NCBI GenBank assembly: GCA_943372645.1
Contig: CALRZN010000021.1
Location: 1-64,000, forward strand
From: VBWE01 sp943372645
GTDB taxonomy: Bacteria; Bacteroidota; Bacteroidia; Palsa-965
Length of the DNA stretch: 64,000 bases
Direction of reading: 5' to 3'
Both the position numbers and the translations under genes were made by a program. Within the stretch, counting starts at the first letter, position 1. Each line of letters opens with the position of its first letter. This document shows positions 1-8,238 of the stretch, in pieces. The notes beneath the pieces were generated by a model, which did not search any database, was not told the origin of the DNA, and saw nothing but the letters and a program-made list of their open reading frames with translations.

Positions 1-258
1 TTATAATTTCAAACCAAAAACTTCCCGGGGGTGAGTTCAGCGGCCTGCGCTGGCATGCCGTAGCTTTTGCCCGTAATTTTAAGAAGCCTTGACTTTTTCT
101 TTGGTCCTTTCTTTTGTGTCAAGACAAAAGAAAGGACGTTAAACGAACTTCATTATGAGCAATCCCGGCTTTTGCACAATCTTGTCATTGTAATTATCTG
201 AGGCTTTTGTTTAATCAGGCTTTTGTACGTATCAGCATTTTTATTCTGGACAGATATA
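1..258. repeat. Intergenic region with long perfect hairpin (edge of a repeat element)
   Basis: No gene is seen in this left edge. Positions 104-117 and 124-137 form a perfect 14-bp inverted repeat around a 6-nt loop. The hairpin lies downstream of the minus-strand gene ending at 259, but neither side has a clean T-run, so it looks more like a repeat-associated hairpin than a terminator. The block to its left (about 1-100) resembles, from memory, intergenic repeats common in Bacteroidota. That resemblance is recalled, not searched. Confidence 0.5.
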
Positions 259-705
259 TTATTGTTTAAACCCGACGAGAATCGAAACACACCCGCTGCT
301 TACAATGCCGGTGGTATTGTCTTCATTTTTGTCCACCACCACTTCCACTTTCAACTGCATAGTAGTGCGTACTTTAAAATCCCACACATCGGTGTTGTTG
401 TGATCGCGGCTGTCGAAAATGACTTTTTTATTGTTGTCAATCAGCTTGAAGTTGACGTTTTCGAGCACTTCATCGTGGCAGATCAGGATGCGGTAATCCT
501 GCCCCGAATACACGGTAAGGGCCAGGTCGGCGGTTTCGCCTTCGCGTAACATCGTGCTGTTCATCTGCCCGTTGTGAATAAACGGTGCAATTTTAGGGAT
601 GCACTTTTTGCGCACCCAGGTTTTGGAACATTGGGCCTGAGCGAAAACAGGCGACAACACGAGTACAACCAGGATTACAAGTTGGTTTCGTAAAAATGAT
701 GACAT
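259..705 (-). CDS. Exported protein of unknown function
   Basis: This gene encodes 148 aa. It begins with a typical Sec signal peptide: a short polar start, a hydrophobic stretch of about 15 residues and a cleavage-like VFAQAQ site near residue 24. The mature part carries a few cysteines and alternating polar/hydrophobic segments that suggest a small beta-rich periplasmic or secreted domain. I recognise no family. The ATG at 703-705 gives the only sensible start because the signal peptide begins there. It stands alone, with the lipoprotein gene at 792-1691 upstream on the same strand, and could be its downstream partner. Function is unknown; the coding call is good because of the signal peptide and codon pattern. 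Confidence 0.75.
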   Translation of the reverse strand: MSSFLRNQLVILVVLVLSPVFAQAQCSKTWVRKKCIPKIAPFIHNGQMNSTMLREGETADLALTVYSGQDYRILICHDEVLENVNFKLIDNNKKVIFDSRDHNNTDVWDFKVRTTMQLKVEVVVDKNEDNTTGIVSSGCVSILVGFKQ

Positions 706-791
706 AGTTCGGTCGTTTTGCTAAACCGGAACTGCTGTTTCAAAAAGCAGACCAAAATGCTTATACGGGGAGTCTGTTAAAACGTTTCAGT

Positions 792-1691
792 TTAGCTCCG
801 GTTTACGATCGCCGTGCGTATGGCTGTAATGCGGGTAACGATTTCTTTGAACTGTTCGTCGCTGATGGTGGGGGTTCCGGGGGCGGCACCGATTTCGGTG
901 CTTTTTGCCTTTTCGTCGTCTTTTACCACGGTTTCGGTTGCGTTTTTCGGCAGCCGGTCGAGCAGCACTTTCAGTTCGAGCAGGTCTTTCAGGACGGCTG
1001 CAACTTCTTTATCCTCTTTTTTGCTCTCCAGCAGGGCAACGAGGGTTTCCAGCGATAATTTCTGTTCGGCCACCCGCACGCGGACGTCCACGTTTTTGGT
1101 TTTATCCGCAATTACCGCGGCCAGGTAAAAGCCTTCCACCCACCCGCCGGCAATCATAAGCGCAGAGGTGTTCTCCTGTCCGTTCTCTTTCAGGATGGCG
1201 TCGCAGTCCCAGTACGCATCGGTAATAATATTCAGAATCGAATCACGGTTGGTGGCGTTTGCTTCGAGGCGGTCGCGCATGTTTTGTCCGAATGCACCGG
1301 CAATACGTAATTCCGAAGCCAGGTTGTTTGCACATTTCATGTACAGCATCGACTCGGTTGACTGGTCAAAAATGCCGGTAAAACTCAGGTCGGCACCATA
1401 CACCCCGAGGTTGAGCGCGCGCGCCGAAGTGGACGTATATTTTGCAACGTTTTCAATCGGGTTCAGCAAATCTTTGTTGTAATCCGCTCCTGCTTTTTTC
1501 AGCAGGTTTGCCGTTTCAATGGGCGACGGGATGTAATAAAAAACGTTTTCCGCTTTTACCGCGTTTGTATTTACTTTCAGCTGCAGCGTATCGTCGGCCT
1601 GGCCTTCTCCTTCCCCATTGTTATCTGAACAGGACGGAAACAGGAGCACTCCGCACGCACCCAGCAACAGAAAAAAGCGGTTATACATCAT
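792..1691 (-). CDS. Lipoprotein of unknown function
   Basis: This gene encodes about 299 aa. A signal peptide ends in an SPII lipobox-like sequence (LLFPSC), followed by an acidic/glycine linker (DNNGEGEGQ) of the kind seen at the start of surface lipoproteins in Bacteroidota. The rest is predicted mostly alpha-helical, rich in Ala, Leu, Lys and Glu, with a coiled-coil-like stretch in the last third. The frame extends upstream to a TTG at 1721, but that TTG is the end of a TATCTTTG -7 promoter box, so translation more likely starts at one of two adjacent ATGs (1691 or 1688). I recognise no named family. It probably sits on the periplasmic side of a membrane. Confidence 0.75.
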   Translation of the reverse strand: MMYNRFFLLLGACGVLLFPSCSDNNGEGEGQADDTLQLKVNTNAVKAENVFYYIPSPIETANLLKKAGADYNKDLLNPIENVAKYTSTSARALNLGVYGADLSFTGIFDQSTESMLYMKCANNLASELRIAGAFGQNMRDRLEANATNRDSILNIITDAYWDCDAILKENGQENTSALMIAGGWVEGFYLAAVIADKTKNVDVRVRVAEQKLSLETLVALLESKKEDKEVAAVLKDLLELKVLLDRLPKNATETVVKDDEKAKSTEIGAAPGTPTISDEQFKEIVTRITAIRTAIVNRS

Positions 1692-1720
1692 AACAAGTGT
1701 TTTTAATAGCGCCTGTTTCA

Positions 1721-1728
1721 AAGATAGA
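1721..1728 (-). promoter_or_regulatory. Promoter -7 box (TATCTTTG)
   Basis: Read on the minus strand, the sequence is TATCTTTG, a perfect match to the Bacteroidota -7 consensus TAnnTTTG, about 30 nt before the ATG of the lipoprotein gene. I did not find a clear -33 element. Confidence 0.5.
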
Positions 1729-1802
1729 AAAATCAGCAGATGGAAAAACCGATTTTTTTGAAAACATATTTACAGTGGTTTTCTTACTGCCGATTTTTTT
1801 CA

Positions 1803-4631
1803 TCAATGTGCATCCAGCCAGTTCGCACCGTTGCCCATGCCTACTTCAATGGGTACCTGCATGGTGATGGCGGTGCGCATTTTTTCTTCGATGATTGGTT
1901 TTACCGTTTCCAGTTCGCCGTGCGGCACATCGAAAATAAGTTCGTCATGCACCTGCAGCAGCATACGCGTTTTGAAGTTGCCTTCGTTCAGCGCCTTGTG
2001 AATATTGATCATCGCAATTTTGATCATGTCTGCTGCCGAACCCTGGATGGGCGCGTTGATGGCGTTGCGTTCTGCAAAGCCGCGCACCGTTGCATTGGCT
2101 GAGTTGATGTCGCGCAGGTAGCGGCGGCGGCCCATGATGGTTTCCACGTAACCGTTTGCGCGTGCAAATTCGATGCGGCCATCCATGTAATCTTTGATGC
2201 CGGGATACTGTGCAAAATATTGTGTGATCATGTCCTGCGCTTCTTTACGCGGAATGTTCAGGCGCTCCGAAAGTCCGAATGCCGAAATGCCGTAGATGAT
2301 TCCGAAGTTCACCATTTTCGCGTTGCGGCGCATGTCGCCGGTTACCGCGTCCACTTCCACACCATACACTTTTGCAGCAGTTGCAGCGTGAATATCCATG
2401 CCACTGCGGAACGCTTCAATCATGTTTTTTTCACCGCTCAGTTCGGCAATAATACGTAACTCAATCTGCGAATAATCCGCCGAAAGCAACGTGTATTCTT
2501 CGCTGCGTGCTACAAATGCGCGGCGTATTTCGCGGCCTTTGGCGGTGCGTATCGGGATGTTCTGCAGGTTTGGGTTATCGCTGCTGAGACGGCCGGTGGC
2601 GGCCACCACCTGGTTAAACGAGGTGTGAATTTTACCGGTCTTCGGATTCACCTGCAACGGAAGCGAATCCACGTACGTGTTTTTCAGTTTTACGAGTTCG
2701 CGGTAATCGAGAATTTTATCTACGATTTCGTGTTTACCCGAAAGCTTCTGCAGGATGTCTTCGCTGGTGGCGTACTGACCGGTTTTTGTTTTTTTCGGTT
2801 TGTCCACAATCTTCAATACTTCGAAGAGAATATCGCCCACCTGTTTCGGCGACGAAATATTGAACGGTGTTCCGGCCAGTGCCTGGATCTGTTTATCGGT
2901 TTCGGTAATTTCTTTTTCCAGTTCGGCCGAGAGGTCGTGCAGCGTCTGCACATTTACGCGGATGCCTTCGGCTTCCATCGCGGAAAGCACAGGCACCAGC
3001 GGCATTTCAATTTCATCGAACAGTTTGCGCACACCGATTTTATCCAGCTCCGGATCGAAAATGGTTTTCAGCTGGTTGGTTACATCCGCATCTTCGGCAG
3101 CGTATTCGGCAATCTGCTCCAGCGGCACATCACGCATGGTACCCTGGTTTTTGCCTTTTTTACCGATGAGTGTTTCAATGCTTACCGGCGCATAGCCGAG
3201 GTAGGTTTCCGAAAGCACATCCATGTTGTGCCGCATGTCGGGCTGCAGCAGGTAATGTGCAATCATGGTATCAAACAGTTTTCCTTTCAGTGCGATGCCG
3301 TATTGCTGCAACACCGAAAGATCGTATTTGATGTTCTGCCCGGTTTTTACAATGGCTTCGTTTTCAAAAACCGGTTTAAAGCGGTCAATCAGTTTTTGCG
3401 CGGCTTCGCGTTCAGCAGGAACCGGCACGTACCAGCCCTCTGCTTTTTTCCAGGAAAACGAAAGGCCCACAAGTTCCGCATTGTGCGCATCGAGCCCGGT
3501 GGTTTCCGAATCGAAACAGATTTCTTTTTCAGCCAGCAGCAGTTGCAGTAATTGTTCAATTGCTGCGTCGTCAGCTGCTACGTGGTACGTGTGCGGCGTG
3601 TCGGCAATGGTTTTGTAATGCTGCGGCACTTCGTCCGACAGTTCCGACTCGGGTGTAACGCCGGCGGTGTTTCCGAAAATATCAATCTGTCCCGGCTTGG
3701 TTTTTTTACCGGCGCTTTTCGTATCGTCTTTCTTTTCTTCGGTTTGTTCTTTGCCGATTTCTTCGCCGAAAATCTGCTGTGCGAGGCGGCGGAATTCGAG
3801 TTCGGCCAGCACTTCCGACAGTTTTTCCTTGTTGGGTTCTTTCAGGCGCAGTTCTTCTTCGTGCAGTTCCACCGGTGCATCAATAAGAATGGTGGCGAGG
3901 CGTTTGGAGAAAAGTGCTTTTTCTTTGTTCTGTTCTACTTTCTCTTTCAGTTTGCCTTTCAGCTTGTCAGTATTTTCCAGCAGGTTTTCGATGCTGTGAA
4001 ATTCCTTGATGAGTGTGATGGCTGTTTTTTCACCTACGCCGGGAATGCCGGGAATGTTGTCTACCGCATCGCCCATGAGCCCGAGGATGTCAATAACCTG
4101 TTCCGGGCGCTGAATTTCGTAGCGTTTGCATACTTCTTCCGGACCGAGTTTTTCCGCACCGTTGCCGAGGCGGGCCGGTTTGTAAATGTGGATGCGTTCC
4201 GTTACCAGTTGGCCGAAGTCTTTGTCCGGGGTCATCATGTAGGTCATAAAACCCTGCGTTTCTGCTTTGCGGGCGAGTGTACCGATTACATCGTCGGCTT
4301 CGTAACCGTCGCTTTTCAGTACGGCAATGTTAAAGCCTTCGAGCAGCTGGAAAATATAAGGCAGGCATTTGGCCAGGTCTTCGGGCATTTCCTCCCGGTT
4401 GGCTTTGTATTCGGCAAACTCGGTGTGGCGGTGCGTGGGTTCGGCGGTATCAAACACCACCGCAATGTGTGTGGGCTGCTCTTTTTTGATTACTTCGAGC
4501 AGCGTATTGGTGAATCCAAAAGCCGCCGAAGTATTCAGTCCTTTCGAACTGATGCGGGGATTATTGCTGAACGCGAAATAGGCGCGGTAAATAAGGGCAA
4601 AAGCATCGAGTAAAAACAGTTTTTTTTCCAT
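1803..4631 (-). CDS. polA: DNA polymerase I
   Basis: DNA polymerase I (942 aa) carries out gap filling, primer removal and repair synthesis. The order of domains is complete. An N-terminal 5'-3' exonuclease (FEN-like; LLDAFALIYRAYFAF start, DVIGTLA and GDAVDNIPG) covers about 1-290. A 3'-5' proofreading domain with DSETTGLD near residue 372 follows, so the exonuclease acidic residues are kept. The family A polymerase has motif A DYSQIELR near 717, motif B RRNAKMVNFGIIYG and motif C VHDELIF near 893. The start at 4631 is preferred over a frame extension because MEKKLFLLDA is the standard N-terminus. It is a single-gene unit. Length and motifs are normal. Confidence 0.97.
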   Translation of the reverse strand: MEKKLFLLDAFALIYRAYFAFSNNPRISSKGLNTSAAFGFTNTLLEVIKKEQPTHIAVVFDTAEPTHRHTEFAEYKANREEMPEDLAKCLPYIFQLLEGFNIAVLKSDGYEADDVIGTLARKAETQGFMTYMMTPDKDFGQLVTERIHIYKPARLGNGAEKLGPEEVCKRYEIQRPEQVIDILGLMGDAVDNIPGIPGVGEKTAITLIKEFHSIENLLENTDKLKGKLKEKVEQNKEKALFSKRLATILIDAPVELHEEELRLKEPNKEKLSEVLAELEFRRLAQQIFGEEIGKEQTEEKKDDTKSAGKKTKPGQIDIFGNTAGVTPESELSDEVPQHYKTIADTPHTYHVAADDAAIEQLLQLLLAEKEICFDSETTGLDAHNAELVGLSFSWKKAEGWYVPVPAEREAAQKLIDRFKPVFENEAIVKTGQNIKYDLSVLQQYGIALKGKLFDTMIAHYLLQPDMRHNMDVLSETYLGYAPVSIETLIGKKGKNQGTMRDVPLEQIAEYAAEDADVTNQLKTIFDPELDKIGVRKLFDEIEMPLVPVLSAMEAEGIRVNVQTLHDLSAELEKEITETDKQIQALAGTPFNISSPKQVGDILFEVLKIVDKPKKTKTGQYATSEDILQKLSGKHEIVDKILDYRELVKLKNTYVDSLPLQVNPKTGKIHTSFNQVVAATGRLSSDNPNLQNIPIRTAKGREIRRAFVARSEEYTLLSADYSQIELRIIAELSGEKNMIEAFRSGMDIHAATAAKVYGVEVDAVTGDMRRNAKMVNFGIIYGISAFGLSERLNIPRKEAQDMITQYFAQYPGIKDYMDGRIEFARANGYVETIMGRRRYLRDINSANATVRGFAERNAINAPIQGSAADMIKIAMINIHKALNEGNFKTRMLLQVHDELIFDVPHGELETVKPIIEEKMRTAITMQVPIEVGMGNGANWLDAH

Positions 4632-4766
4632 AGCGTAGTGTGGTTGCACGTGCCTAAAAGTACCTGTTTTTTATTGCTTCAAACCGGGTTGTGGAAAACT
4701 GTTACGCCCTCGGGCAGGAATGTGTATCCCGGCTCAGGCGGGATGCGCGTTTCTGCCAAAAAACCG

Positions 4767-4801
4767 AACGACCCGGAGTATTTGCATACACCCGGGTCGT
4801 T
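4767..4801 (-). terminator. Rho-independent terminator
   Basis: A perfect 10-bp GC-rich stem (4767-4776 with 4792-4801, 14-nt loop) is followed on the minus strand by a run of six T (complement of 4760-4765). It lies just downstream of the exported-protein gene ending at 4846 and upstream of polA, so it should end that transcript. Confidence 0.7.
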
Positions 4802-4845
4802 GGCTGGAAACTACTAAAGGAAAATCCTTCGCTGGTTATACGGGC

Positions 4846-5406
4846 TTAGCCCTTATTTTGTTCTTTAAACCAGGTATTATATTCGTTTACGACTTCAACA
4901 ATGGCATCGCCTTCGTATTTGTTGTCGCTTTCCTGGACTTTTTTCACCAGGTCGGCGTTGTCGGCCATGATTTCAGCAACTAATTTCTTGAATTTGTTGC
5001 CTTTAATCTTGCTGAGGTCGTTGTTCTTTTCAATGTAAAATTCGGTGTCGTAGCGGACTTCTTCGCCGTGATAGTATTCAAACTGGTGCTGATACAGGGT
5101 AACTGCGCCCTGGGCCACTACTTTTACAAAAACGCTTTCACCGTCAATGTTTTTTGCGATAAAACGCTGACCATCAACCGTGTATTCTTTGATTTTGGTC
5201 GGGTTATACATCTTTTTCTCGGTTTCCGAGAGTTTCAATGTAACCTTGCGGAACAGGTCGAACTCCTTTTTATCGTTCACCTTCACTTCGCCTTTCACGG
5301 TGTCACCGGCATTGGTAACTACATAACCCGGCTTCCAGATCATGGCGGCCTGCGCCATCACTACCGCGCAGCATACAGAAACAACAAGTAAAGCAATTTT
5401 TTTCAT
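4846..5406 (-). CDS. Exported protein of unknown function
   Basis: This gene encodes 186 aa starting MKKIALLVVSVCCAVVMAQA, a clear Sec signal peptide with an AQA-type cleavage site. The mature protein begins with a segment in the style WKPGYVVTNAGDTVKGEV. That resembles the opening of many Bacteroidota exported proteins, where a 'untranslated residue, function unknown' beta-rich domain describes how a surface setting is stored. Its C-terminal third is charged and helical. I cannot name the family with confidence. It is monocistronic, with a strong terminator right behind it (4767-4801). The region upstream (5407-5631) is AT-rich and free of genes. Confidence 0.75.
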   Translation of the reverse strand: MKKIALLVVSVCCAVVMAQAAMIWKPGYVVTNAGDTVKGEVKVNDKKEFDLFRKVTLKLSETEKKMYNPTKIKEYTVDGQRFIAKNIDGESVFVKVVAQGAVTLYQHQFEYYHGEEVRYDTEFYIEKNNDLSKIKGNKFKKLVAEIMADNADLVKKVQESDNKYEGDAIVEVVNEYNTWFKEQNKG

Positions 5407-5631
5407 CTGGGCTGTTAACTGTTTTTAGAATGACTGAATCAAAATAAAGCAAAGCCGCTTTCAAAAAAAAGCCCCTGTGAATATCTATGAGGATTTGTTG
5501 ATAACTTGTTAATTAATCGCCAGTTATCCGCTTTTCCCTGCAAAGACGGCTTACATATAATAGGGAACAGCCGCGGGAGTTTTCCACAAAAAAAGGAAAC
5601 GGACTTATTAACAGCCTTAAAAGGCGCGTGT

Positions 5632-6630
5632 TTATTGGGCTGGCTCTTCGTTATAGAGCAGGTCTGTTAATACATGCCCCACGATTTTCAGCGTGTTTAT
5701 ATCAATCAGTTCCATGTTATCGGAATGGCGGTGGTGAAATGGGCCATAATCCGTGGTCATGGGATCGTAATGCACAATATCAATACAGGGAATATTACCG
5801 ATAGCGTTAATGTAATAATGATCATCCACGGTTTGGCCGGTCTGGTTTTGCACAAATGTGCCCCCGTATCCGAGCTGGGCGGCGTTGGTCCACACCTTGT
5901 CCACAAGCCAGGGCGCATACGCCACGGAAGTTCCCTCGCGCGGAAACACGGCTCCTTTACCGCCTACCATATCGAGCAGCACACCGTAACGCGGCGCGTA
6001 GCCCTGCGGAATGCGTCCGGCCCAGTATTGCGCACCGAGGCACCACGAATCCTGCACCGGCTGGCCTTTGTCGTCGTTGGGCTGGCCCTGGTCTTCCGAA
6101 TCCACAAACAGCAGGTCAACCCCAATGTTCGGGTCTTTCTGTTTCAGGATGCGGCCGATTTCCATCAGCACCGCTACCCCGCTGGCGCCGTCGTTGGCTC
6201 CTAAAATGGGTTTGTCTTTATCTGCGGTATCGCGGTCAGCGGCAAAACGGCTGTCCCAGTGCGCCAGCAGCAGCACACGCGGGTTGCGGCCGGGATTAAA
6301 CGAGGCCATGATGTTTTTGATGGGAATTTTCTTCCCGTTGAACATCGTTCCTTCGCCTTCCTGCAGCGTAACGGTAAGTCCGTAGGATTTCATTTTTTCC
6401 TGGATCCAGGCAGCGCACAGTGCATGTTCTTTGGTGCCCGGCACGCGCGGCCCGAAATTCACCTGCTGCTGAATAAACGCATAGGCCGAATCGGCAGAAA
6501 ATGCAGGGCCGGCAATGCGCGGTTTGGGCGGCGTTTCGGGAATGCTGTCGTTGCCGTTGTTGTCTTTTTCACCGGTACACGAAGCCAGTACAAGGGCAAA
6601 CACCGGCAGGAAAAAAAATCGTTTCATCAT
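5632..6630 (-). CDS. M28-family lipoprotein peptidase / glutaminyl-cyclase-like
   Basis: This gene encodes 332 aa. An SPII signal peptide (LVLASC) anchors it as a lipoprotein. The catalytic domain is the M28 zinc fold: HWDSR near residue 122, GANDGASGVAVLMEI with the bridging Asp, FVDSEDQG with Glu, a DMVGG segment, and a late HHRHSD histidine region. The WCLGAQYWA stretch and the overall spacing fit the glutaminyl-peptide cyclotransferase-like branch better than aminopeptidases, so either reaction (N-terminal Gln cyclisation or amino-acid release) is possible. It lies 7 bp downstream of cysS and is probably co-transcribed with it. The two adjacent start methionines make the exact start uncertain by one residue. 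Confidence 0.88.
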   Translation of the reverse strand: MMKRFFFLPVFALVLASCTGEKDNNGNDSIPETPPKPRIAGPAFSADSAYAFIQQQVNFGPRVPGTKEHALCAAWIQEKMKSYGLTVTLQEGEGTMFNGKKIPIKNIMASFNPGRNPRVLLLAHWDSRFAADRDTADKDKPILGANDGASGVAVLMEIGRILKQKDPNIGVDLLFVDSEDQGQPNDDKGQPVQDSWCLGAQYWAGRIPQGYAPRYGVLLDMVGGKGAVFPREGTSVAYAPWLVDKVWTNAAQLGYGGTFVQNQTGQTVDDHYYINAIGNIPCIDIVHYDPMTTDYGPFHHRHSDNMELIDINTLKIVGHVLTDLLYNEEPAQ

Positions 6631-6637
6631 ACAAATG

Positions 6638-8170
6638 TCAGCCTTTATAACTCCAGGTGGTTCCTTCTTTGCCGTCTTTTACTTCCACATTCAGATTTTT
6701 TAACGAATCGCGGATGAGGTCGGATGTACCGAAATCTTTTTTTGCACGCGCTTCCTGGCGGATCTGCAGGATGAGCTGCATCAGGCCATCGGTAAGCCCT
6801 TCGTTGCCGCCGCCTGCTGTTTCATCTTTCAGTCCGAGTACATCTGTTACAAACGGATTAAAAAACGCGGCGAGTTTATCGCGGTCTTCTGCGGTAATGG
6901 TTTCGTGCCCGTCGTTTACGGAATTGATGATGCGCGCCGCTTCAAACAGTTGTGCAACCAGCACCGGGCTGTTAAAATCGTCGTTCATTGCTTCGTAGCA
7001 CGCTTCTTCCAGCGCGGCAACGTTGCTGCTGCTGGTGCTGCCGGTTTTGAGTGCGGGCAGTAATTTGCCGGCATTCATCAGGCGCTGCAGTCCTTTCTCT
7101 GCCGCTTCCAGTGCGCGGTCCGAAATATCGAGCGTGCTGGAATAGTGCGTCTGCAAAAAGAAAAAACGAACCGTCATGGGCGAATAACCGCGCATCAGTT
7201 CCTGGTGTTTGTCGCCCAGCTTTGCCTGCGAAGGCGTGGCCACCGGCGAATCAGCGGCGAGTTTGCGGCCGGTAAACAGTTCCACGGGCAGCAGCGTGTT
7301 GCCTACGGAACGCGCCATCTTCTGGCCGTTAACGGTAAGCATGTTGGTATGCAGCCAGTAACGTACCGGGTGCGCGTGGTTGCAGCCGAGGCTCTGTGCC
7401 ACTTCGTTGGTGTGGTGGGTCGGAATAAGATCCATTCCGCCGCCGTGAATATCAAATGTATCGCCGAGGTATTTTTTGCTCATGGCCGAGCATTCAATAT
7501 GCCATCCGGGGAAACCTTCGCCCCAGGGCGAGTTCCAGCGCATGATGTGTTCGGGCTGTGCTTTTTTCCAGAGTGCAAAATCGAGGCGGCCACGTTTTTC
7601 ATTCTGCCCGTCGAGATCGCGTGTATTGTTCAGCTGATCATCCAGCGTGCGGCCCGAAAGCATACCGTAGTTGTATTGTTTCGAAAACGCTTCCACATCA
7701 AAATACACCGAACCCTGCGATTCGTAGGCGAGGCCGTTCGCGATAATTTTCTGCGTCATTTCAATCTGCTCCGCAATGTGTCCGCTGGCCTGCGGTTCGA
7801 TGCTGGGCGGTAAAATGTTGAGCAGGCCCATCACTTCGTGAAACCCGAAGGTGTAGCGCTGCACAATTTCCATCGGCTCCACTTTTTCGAGACGCGCTTT
7901 TTTGCCTACGCGATCTTCGCCTTCGCCTGCCACTTCATCGGTGAGGTGACCCACATCGGTAATGTTGCGTACGTAACGCACTTTGTACCCGAGGTGCAGC
8001 AGGTACCGGTAAATGAGATCGAACGAGAGGAAGGTGCGGCAGTTGCCGAGGTGTACGTCGCCGTACAGCGTCGGACCGCACACATACATGCCCACAAAGG
8101 GGGCGTTGATGGGTGTAAAAACTTCTTTTTTACGCGAGAGGGTGTTATAGACTTTCAGTTCGCTTTTCAT
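6638..8170 (-). CDS. cysS: Cysteinyl-tRNA synthetase
   Basis: Class I aminoacyl-tRNA synthetase (510 aa) charging tRNA-Cys. It shows the N-terminal MYVCGPTLYGDVHLGN block with the HIGH-like signature and zinc-binding Cys, the GWHIECSAM zinc/active-site block, THHTNEVAQS, and the KMSKS-loop equivalent KMARSVGN. The loop carries Ala and Arg at places that are usually Ser and Lys. The frame is open to 8254, but MKSELKVYNTLSRKKE is the usual N-terminus, and starting at 8170 also avoids overlap with the gene upstream. The M28-like lipoprotein gene follows 7 bp downstream. The C-terminal DALR-like helical domain is present and the length is normal. Confidence 0.96.
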   Translation of the reverse strand: MKSELKVYNTLSRKKEVFTPINAPFVGMYVCGPTLYGDVHLGNCRTFLSFDLIYRYLLHLGYKVRYVRNITDVGHLTDEVAGEGEDRVGKKARLEKVEPMEIVQRYTFGFHEVMGLLNILPPSIEPQASGHIAEQIEMTQKIIANGLAYESQGSVYFDVEAFSKQYNYGMLSGRTLDDQLNNTRDLDGQNEKRGRLDFALWKKAQPEHIMRWNSPWGEGFPGWHIECSAMSKKYLGDTFDIHGGGMDLIPTHHTNEVAQSLGCNHAHPVRYWLHTNMLTVNGQKMARSVGNTLLPVELFTGRKLAADSPVATPSQAKLGDKHQELMRGYSPMTVRFFFLQTHYSSTLDISDRALEAAEKGLQRLMNAGKLLPALKTGSTSSSNVAALEEACYEAMNDDFNSPVLVAQLFEAARIINSVNDGHETITAEDRDKLAAFFNPFVTDVLGLKDETAGGGNEGLTDGLMQLILQIRQEARAKKDFGTSDLIRDSLKNLNVEVKDGKEGTTWSYKG

Positions 8171-8238
8171 ACGAAAGCAAAGTTTGCCAAAAAAATCGGG
8201 ATGGGGAACGGCTTTTACAAAAAAACCGGCAACGGGTT

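Noticed and set aside
2625..4613. Long plus-strand open frames (308 and 353 codons) opposite polA
   Set aside because: They are antisense shadows of polA: no start context, Phe/Arg/His-rich composition from reverse codons, and polA motifs fill the other strand.
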